From NCBI GenBank assembly GCA_021800315.1, contig JAJYZD010000171.1:1-8130 (forward strand): DNA of 8,130 bases, written 5' to 3'. This DNA comes from Bacillota bacterium (GTDB taxonomy: Bacteria > Bacillota > Desulfotomaculia > Desulfotomaculales > JAJYZD01). The position numbers and the translations under genes were made by a program. Positions 4,282 through 8,130 of the stretch are shown piece after piece. Every line of letters starts with the position of its first letter. The stretch's first letter is position 1. Under the pieces are notes generated by a model. That model saw nothing but the letters and a program-made list of their open reading frames with translations. It was not told the origin of the DNA and ran no database searches.

Positions 4282-7017
4282 TTACCTTTTGCCGGTTAAC
4301 TCGCGCCTGATCTGTTCCCCGGCCGCCGGCAGGTCATAGACCCGGACCCCGCAGGCCCGGGCAATGGCGTTGGTGACGGCGGGAACGGTGGGAACCAGGC
4401 CGCACTCCCCGATCGCGGCGGCCCCGAATGGTCCGCCCGGACGGGGTACCTCGACCGCGATGGGTATGATTTCCGGCACGTCTTTGGCCCTGGGCAGGCG
4501 ATAACCGTTGAAATTATGGGACTGTCCGGGGATGAACCGTTCCGTCAGGGCATAGCCCAGTCCCATGACCACCCCTCCTTCAATCTGGCCCTCAAAGGAC
4601 AGCGGGTTGACAGCCACACCGGAGTCGTGGACCGCTACAATCCGGTTCACCCTGGTTTCCCCGCTCGAAGTGTTCACCTCCACCTCGGCCATCTGGACCC
4701 CGAAAGAATAGGTTTCGTAAGGGATGCCGGCTCCTGTCTCCGGATCCGGGTTGCTGATCCGTCCTTCCCGCCGGCCGGCAAACCGTCGGCCCGCCTGACC
4801 ATGCGCGTACAGTTCCTTGAAACCGATCCCGGGACCGTCCGTTCCCCGCGGCCGGACGGCACCCCCCCGGCATTCCAATCCACCGGCATCGACCTTCAGG
4901 ATTACGGCCGCGGCCGCCAGCAGGGCCCGGCGCAATTCGGCGGCGCACGCTTTGACTGCTCCGCCCGAGATGTAGGTCTGGCGGCTGCCGGAAGAGTATC
5001 CGCCGTCGGGAGTGACCGACGTATCCGTAGTCACCACGTCCACGGCCGGGAAGGGCAAGCCCAACTCCTGGGCCGCCAGTTGGGCGAACACCGTGTCCGA
5101 GCCCTGGCCGATGTCGGCGGCCCCGATATACAGGCGGACCCCGCCGTCCCCGGTTAACTCGATGTGGGCCTCCGACTGGTCGGGGTGACTCTTGCCCGGG
5201 CCAAACCACATGCAGGCCAGGCCGACACCCCGTTTGACCGCGCCGCCGTATTCCGCCCACTTGGCGGCCGCGTCATAATAGGGCTGCAACCGGTCCAGAC
5301 ATTGAATCAAGCCTGTCTGATCCAGGATCTGTCCGGCGGCGGTGGTGTCCCCCGGTCGGAGAGCGTTCACCCGCCTGATTTCCAGAGGATCCAGGTTCAG
5401 TTTGGCAGCCAGCATATCCAGCAGGCTTTCCACCGCGAACACAACCTGCGGCACACCGAAGCCGCGCATGGCCCCGCCGACGGGACCGTTGGTGAATACC
5501 ACCAGACCTGTCGCCTGAACGTTGGGGATGCGGTATGGCCCGGTGACGTGGGCCAGGGCCCTGCTCATGACCGACCGGCCGAAAGATGCGTAAGCCCCCG
5601 TATTGGCGATTATGTCCATGGCCAGGCCGGTGAGCCGGCCGTGTTTGTCGGCTCCCATCCGGCACCGCATCTTAAAAGGATGCCTTTTCGTCGTGCAGAG
5701 ATGGGTCTCTTCCCTGGTGTAAACCAGTTTCACCGGACGCCCCAGTTTAAGGGCGGCCAGGCCTAAAACTCCCTGCACCGAAATATCGAGTTTCCCACCG
5801 AAAGCGCCGCCCGTCGGAGTTTGAACCACCCTGACCCGCTCGAGCGGAAGGCCGAGGGCTTCGGCCAGTGATTTCCGGTCGTGATGGATATTCTGACTGC
5901 CGGCCCGGATTACCAACCGGTTGTCGTCGTCCAGGCAGGCCGTTCCCGCGTCGGGTTCCAGGTAGGCGTGTTCCACATAGGGGGTCGTAAATTCCCCCCC
6001 GACTACTACGCCGGCGACCGCGAGGGCGGATGCGGCGTCACCGTGTCTGACGTTGAGGCGGGCCAGCAGGTTGGGACAGTCGTGATGAATTTGGGGAGCG
6101 CCGTCTTCAAGGGCTTCTTCCGGGTCAAACACCTCCTGCAGTCGCTTATACTTAATTCTGACGTACGCCAACGCGTCGCTCGCGGCCTTTTCCGTATCCG
6201 CGGCCACAACCGCTACCGGATCACCGGCATATCGCACCTTGCCGTCGCAGAGTATGGGCGTATCGGCCCGGGAAATCTTCAGCCGGTTGGTGCCGGCAAT
6301 GTCCGCCGCCGTAAATACGGCCGCCACTCCCGGCCGCGCGGCTGCTTCCCCGGTTTCAATGCCTTCGATCAGAGCATGGGCGTACGGACTACGGAGGACT
6401 TTCAAATGGAGGGTCCCCCCGGGTGTCACATCCGCGGCAAAAAGCTCCGTCCCCGTGGCCTTGGCCAGGGCATCCCGGCGGGGGATGCGCGCGCCTACCA
6501 CGGGCGCGCCTTCCCCGGGCCAGGGAGAAGGGAATGAGGATTCGCCGCGCCTAACCGCGGCGGCCATGGCCACGGCGTCAAAGATCTTGGCGTAGCCGGT
6601 ACACCGGCACAGGTGGGGCGAAAAAGCCCGCACGATTTCCTCCCGGGTCGGATGAGGGTTTTGGTCCAGGAGCGACTTGGTCCTGATGACCATCCCCGGG
6701 GTGCAGTACCCGCACTGCACCGCTCCGGCCAGGACAAAGGCGGTCTGCACGGGGTGGGGCCGGTCCGGCGTGCCGATCCCCTCGATGGTAGTCACCGATC
6801 GGCCCGCGGCCTGCCCGACGGGAAGCCGGCAGGACATGGTTACCCGGCCGTCCAAGAGAACCGCGCACGCGCCGCACAAACCCCGGCCACATCCCTTTTT
6901 GGCCCCGGTGAGACCGAAATAATTCCGGAGAACATCGAGGAGACTCAGCTCCCGATCGACCGTAACCGACCTCTCTTCTCCGTTCAACCAAAGGCTTAAA
7001 ATTGGCACCAGGTCCAC
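4282..7017 (-). CDS. Molybdenum hydroxylase of the xanthine oxidase family, single-chain aldehyde oxidoreductase (Mop)-like
   Basis: This 911-residue protein joins, in one chain, a plant-type [2Fe-2S] domain (cysteines about 43, 48, 51, 63), a helical [2Fe-2S] domain (about 102, 105, 137, 139) and a molybdopterin-binding domain (about 175-911). Order, length and cysteine spacing match the Desulfovibrio gigas aldehyde oxidoreductase (907 residues), as does the ending GVRVYDLPA. The cofactor loop GGAFGGK, the motifs MRGFG and GQGSDT, and the catalytic glutamate in GEC (about 871) are all present. Like Mop, it has no FAD domain, and no FAD-subunit gene is visible beside it, so electrons probably leave through the iron-sulfur domains to ferredoxin or flavodoxin. 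The substrate could be an aldehyde, a purine or an N-heterocycle. I chose GTG 7017, with GGAGGG (7028-7033) 10 bases upstream; GTG 7008 is possible. It lies 35 bases after the stop of the ATP-grasp gene, implying one operon. Confidence 0.9.
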   Translation of the reverse strand: MDLVPILSLWLNGEERSVTVDRELSLLDVLRNYFGLTGAKKGCGRGLCGACAVLLDGRVTMSCRLPVGQAAGRSVTTIEGIGTPDRPHPVQTAFVLAGAVQCGYCTPGMVIRTKSLLDQNPHPTREEIVRAFSPHLCRCTGYAKIFDAVAMAAAVRRGESSFPSPWPGEGAPVVGARIPRRDALAKATGTELFAADVTPGGTLHLKVLRSPYAHALIEGIETGEAAARPGVAAVFTAADIAGTNRLKISRADTPILCDGKVRYAGDPVAVVAADTEKAASDALAYVRIKYKRLQEVFDPEEALEDGAPQIHHDCPNLLARLNVRHGDAASALAVAGVVVGGEFTTPYVEHAYLEPDAGTACLDDDNRLVIRAGSQNIHHDRKSLAEALGLPLERVRVVQTPTGGAFGGKLDISVQGVLGLAALKLGRPVKLVYTREETHLCTTKRHPFKMRCRMGADKHGRLTGLAMDIIANTGAYASFGRSVMSRALAHVTGPYRIPNVQATGLVVFTNGPVGGAMRGFGVPQVVFAVESLLDMLAAKLNLDPLEIRRVNALRPGDTTAAGQILDQTGLIQCLDRLQPYYDAAAKWAEYGGAVKRGVGLACMWFGPGKSHPDQSEAHIELTGDGGVRLYIGAADIGQGSDTVFAQLAAQELGLPFPAVDVVTTDTSVTPDGGYSSGSRQTYISGGAVKACAAELRRALLAAAAVILKVDAGGLECRGGAVRPRGTDGPGIGFKELYAHGQAGRRFAGRREGRISNPDPETGAGIPYETYSFGVQMAEVEVNTSSGETRVNRIVAVHDSGVAVNPLSFEGQIEGGVVMGLGYALTERFIPGQSHNFNGYRLPRAKDVPEIIPIAVEVPRPGGPFGAAAIGECGLVPTVPAVTNAIARACGVRVYDLPAAGEQIRRELTGKR

Positions 7018-7052
7018 CCCGCTTCGACCCTCCGCCTTTAGGCCGGCCGTGA

Positions 7053-8096
7053 CTACCGCCGGAAGACGTTGCGCAGCATCAGGTCTATTATTTGTTCGGC
7101 CGGCTTTTCCTTTTTGGCGACGGTCCCGGTGACGGCCCGCGCCTGTACCAGGTAGACGTTGTCCGGATGAGGCAGGTCCCGGTCCACCGCCCACTCGATG
7201 TCCTGCGGCACTCCGAAATGGCGCTCGACGATTCCGGCCGCTTTTACCAGCAGTTCGATCTCCTCCCCGGAGAGGCAGGGCTCGTTCTGAAGATGCGCGG
7301 GAACATCCACCGTACCCGTTCCCTGATCCAGATACACCACCTGGCTGGTCTTCGGTCCGATCTGGCTGGCGCACAAGCGACCGTCTTCCTTGTCAACCAC
7401 GAAACGGTCCGGGGCCACGCCGCCGCCTACCACGCTTTCGCCCAGCCCCCAGGCGCCTTCGATCACCATCTTGGTGGTATCGCCGGTGGTAGGGTGCCTG
7501 GTAAAAATCACCCCGGCCGATTTGGCGTTGACCATTTTCAGAACGGCCACCCCCACGGGGGAGTTTTCCAACGGTAGTCCCTCCCGGATCCGGAAAGCGA
7601 CGGCCTGGGTGTTAAAAGTGCTTCCCCACACCCGGATCACCTGGCGGACCACGGCGTCGGCGCTCCTGACGTTCAGGTAGGTATCGAATTGTCCGGGCAG
7701 GCTCACGGGACCGCTGGAGCGTACCGCCACCGCCAGGTCGGGCGAGTCGCACCGCGCGCAGAGTTCCGCGTAACGCTGCCGGATCAGGGCTTCCATGTCC
7801 GGCGGCATGTTTTTGGCCTCGACGATCCGCCGCAGGTCCCGGCCCGCCGATTGATAGGCGGCATAATCCCACGCCAGGCCGTTTCTCCCCTTCACGTACG
7901 CCCGGATTTCCTCCCCCGCCCCGGTTTCCGCCATGAACCGTTGGTAAGCGGCCACCGAGATGGCAAACCCGGGCGGAACGGCCGCACCCAGACGGGTCAG
8001 TTCCCCCAGATGGGCGCACTTTTTGCCGACCAGGGGAATGTCCGCTTTTTCCAACTCAGCCAGACCGAAAAGAAATCGGTCACTCAGCGTATCCAT
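7053..8096 (-). CDS. Free-standing PEP-synthase-type ATP-grasp (PEP/pyruvate-binding) domain protein, phenylphosphate synthase beta subunit (PpsB)-like
   Basis: This 347-residue protein corresponds only to the N-terminal nucleotide-binding third of PEP synthase (about 790 residues). The ATP-grasp motifs look intact: VGKKCAHLGEL (about 23-33), AVRSSG (about 124-129), GQFDTYLNV (about 135-143), FTRHPTTGD (about 198-206), EGAWGLGESVVGG (about 213-225), QDIEWAVD (about 298-305) and VQAR (about 317-320). It stops cleanly after this domain, with neither the swivelling phosphohistidine domain nor the PEP-binding barrel. The same cut defines the roughly 40-kDa ATP-binding subunit of phenylphosphate synthase in Thauera aromatica, which works with a separate histidine-carrying subunit. 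Some uncharacterised split PEP-synthase pairs share this design, so the substrate is open. I chose ATG 8096, with AGGGGGG 8 bases upstream; GTG 8123 is less likely. A TGA on the minus strand at 8118-8116 may end another gene of the same operon. Confidence 0.85.
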   Translation of the reverse strand: MDTLSDRFLFGLAELEKADIPLVGKKCAHLGELTRLGAAVPPGFAISVAAYQRFMAETGAGEEIRAYVKGRNGLAWDYAAYQSAGRDLRRIVEAKNMPPDMEALIRQRYAELCARCDSPDLAVAVRSSGPVSLPGQFDTYLNVRSADAVVRQVIRVWGSTFNTQAVAFRIREGLPLENSPVGVAVLKMVNAKSAGVIFTRHPTTGDTTKMVIEGAWGLGESVVGGGVAPDRFVVDKEDGRLCASQIGPKTSQVVYLDQGTGTVDVPAHLQNEPCLSGEEIELLVKAAGIVERHFGVPQDIEWAVDRDLPHPDNVYLVQARAVTGTVAKKEKPAEQIIDLMLRNVFRR

Positions 8097-8130
8097 TTCC
8101 GTGTCCCCCCTAAACTCAACCACCGCCCGC

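Noticed and set aside
7018..7374. N-terminal extension of the molybdenum hydroxylase frame up to base 7374
   Set aside because: The extra 119 residues overlap the ATP-grasp gene, are low in complexity (Gly, Arg, Ser) and have no counterpart in the family. Homology begins just after GTG 7017.

Overview
The window looks like a chromosomal segment of an anaerobic, moderately GC-rich Gram-positive bacterium of the Desulfotomaculum/Pelotomaculum/Moorella type. This is an inference. It rests on strong Shine-Dalgarno sequences, frequent GTG starts, a consensus sigma-54 promoter, and a protein set (AprAB-like flavoprotein plus ferredoxin, single-chain molybdenum hydroxylase, free-standing PEP-synthase ATP-grasp domain) that I associate with such anaerobes. 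No rRNA, tRNA or housekeeping marker is present to settle the taxonomy.

Layout. Positions 1-186 are a leader with a weak short reading frame and a small dyad. Positions 187-1674 (+) encode a 12-helix MFS transporter with lower GC than the rest of the window. Positions 1675-1979 hold no convincing gene but contain a textbook -24/-12 (sigma-54) promoter at 1897-1913. It reads into a two-gene operon: an FAD-dependent fumarate-reductase/AprA-family oxidoreductase (1980-3824) and a 75-residue two-cluster ferredoxin (3827-4054). Positions 4072-4131 form a terminator region that appears to work in both directions. The minus strand then carries a convergent operon, read from right to left: a 347-residue ATP-grasp protein matching only the N-terminal third of PEP synthase (8096-7053), followed 35 bases later by a 911-residue molybdenum hydroxylase fused to its two [2Fe-2S] domains (7017-4282). 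The minus operon probably continues upstream beyond base 8130.

How the parts may work together (inference). The free-standing ATP-grasp protein has the architecture of the ATP-binding subunit of phenylphosphate synthase, a split PEP-synthase relative that phosphorylates phenol. Next to a molybdenum hydroxylase, an importer of the organic-acid/sugar porter type and a flavoprotein-ferredoxin redox pair, this suggests a peripheral catabolic cluster for an organic substrate, perhaps aromatic or an aldehyde. It does not look like a sulfur pathway, because no sat, dsr or qmo genes are visible. The substrate cannot be read from the sequence. The most distinctive elements are the sigma-54 promoter in front of the AprAB-like pair and the free-standing ATP-grasp protein, whose phosphocarrier partner is not in the window.
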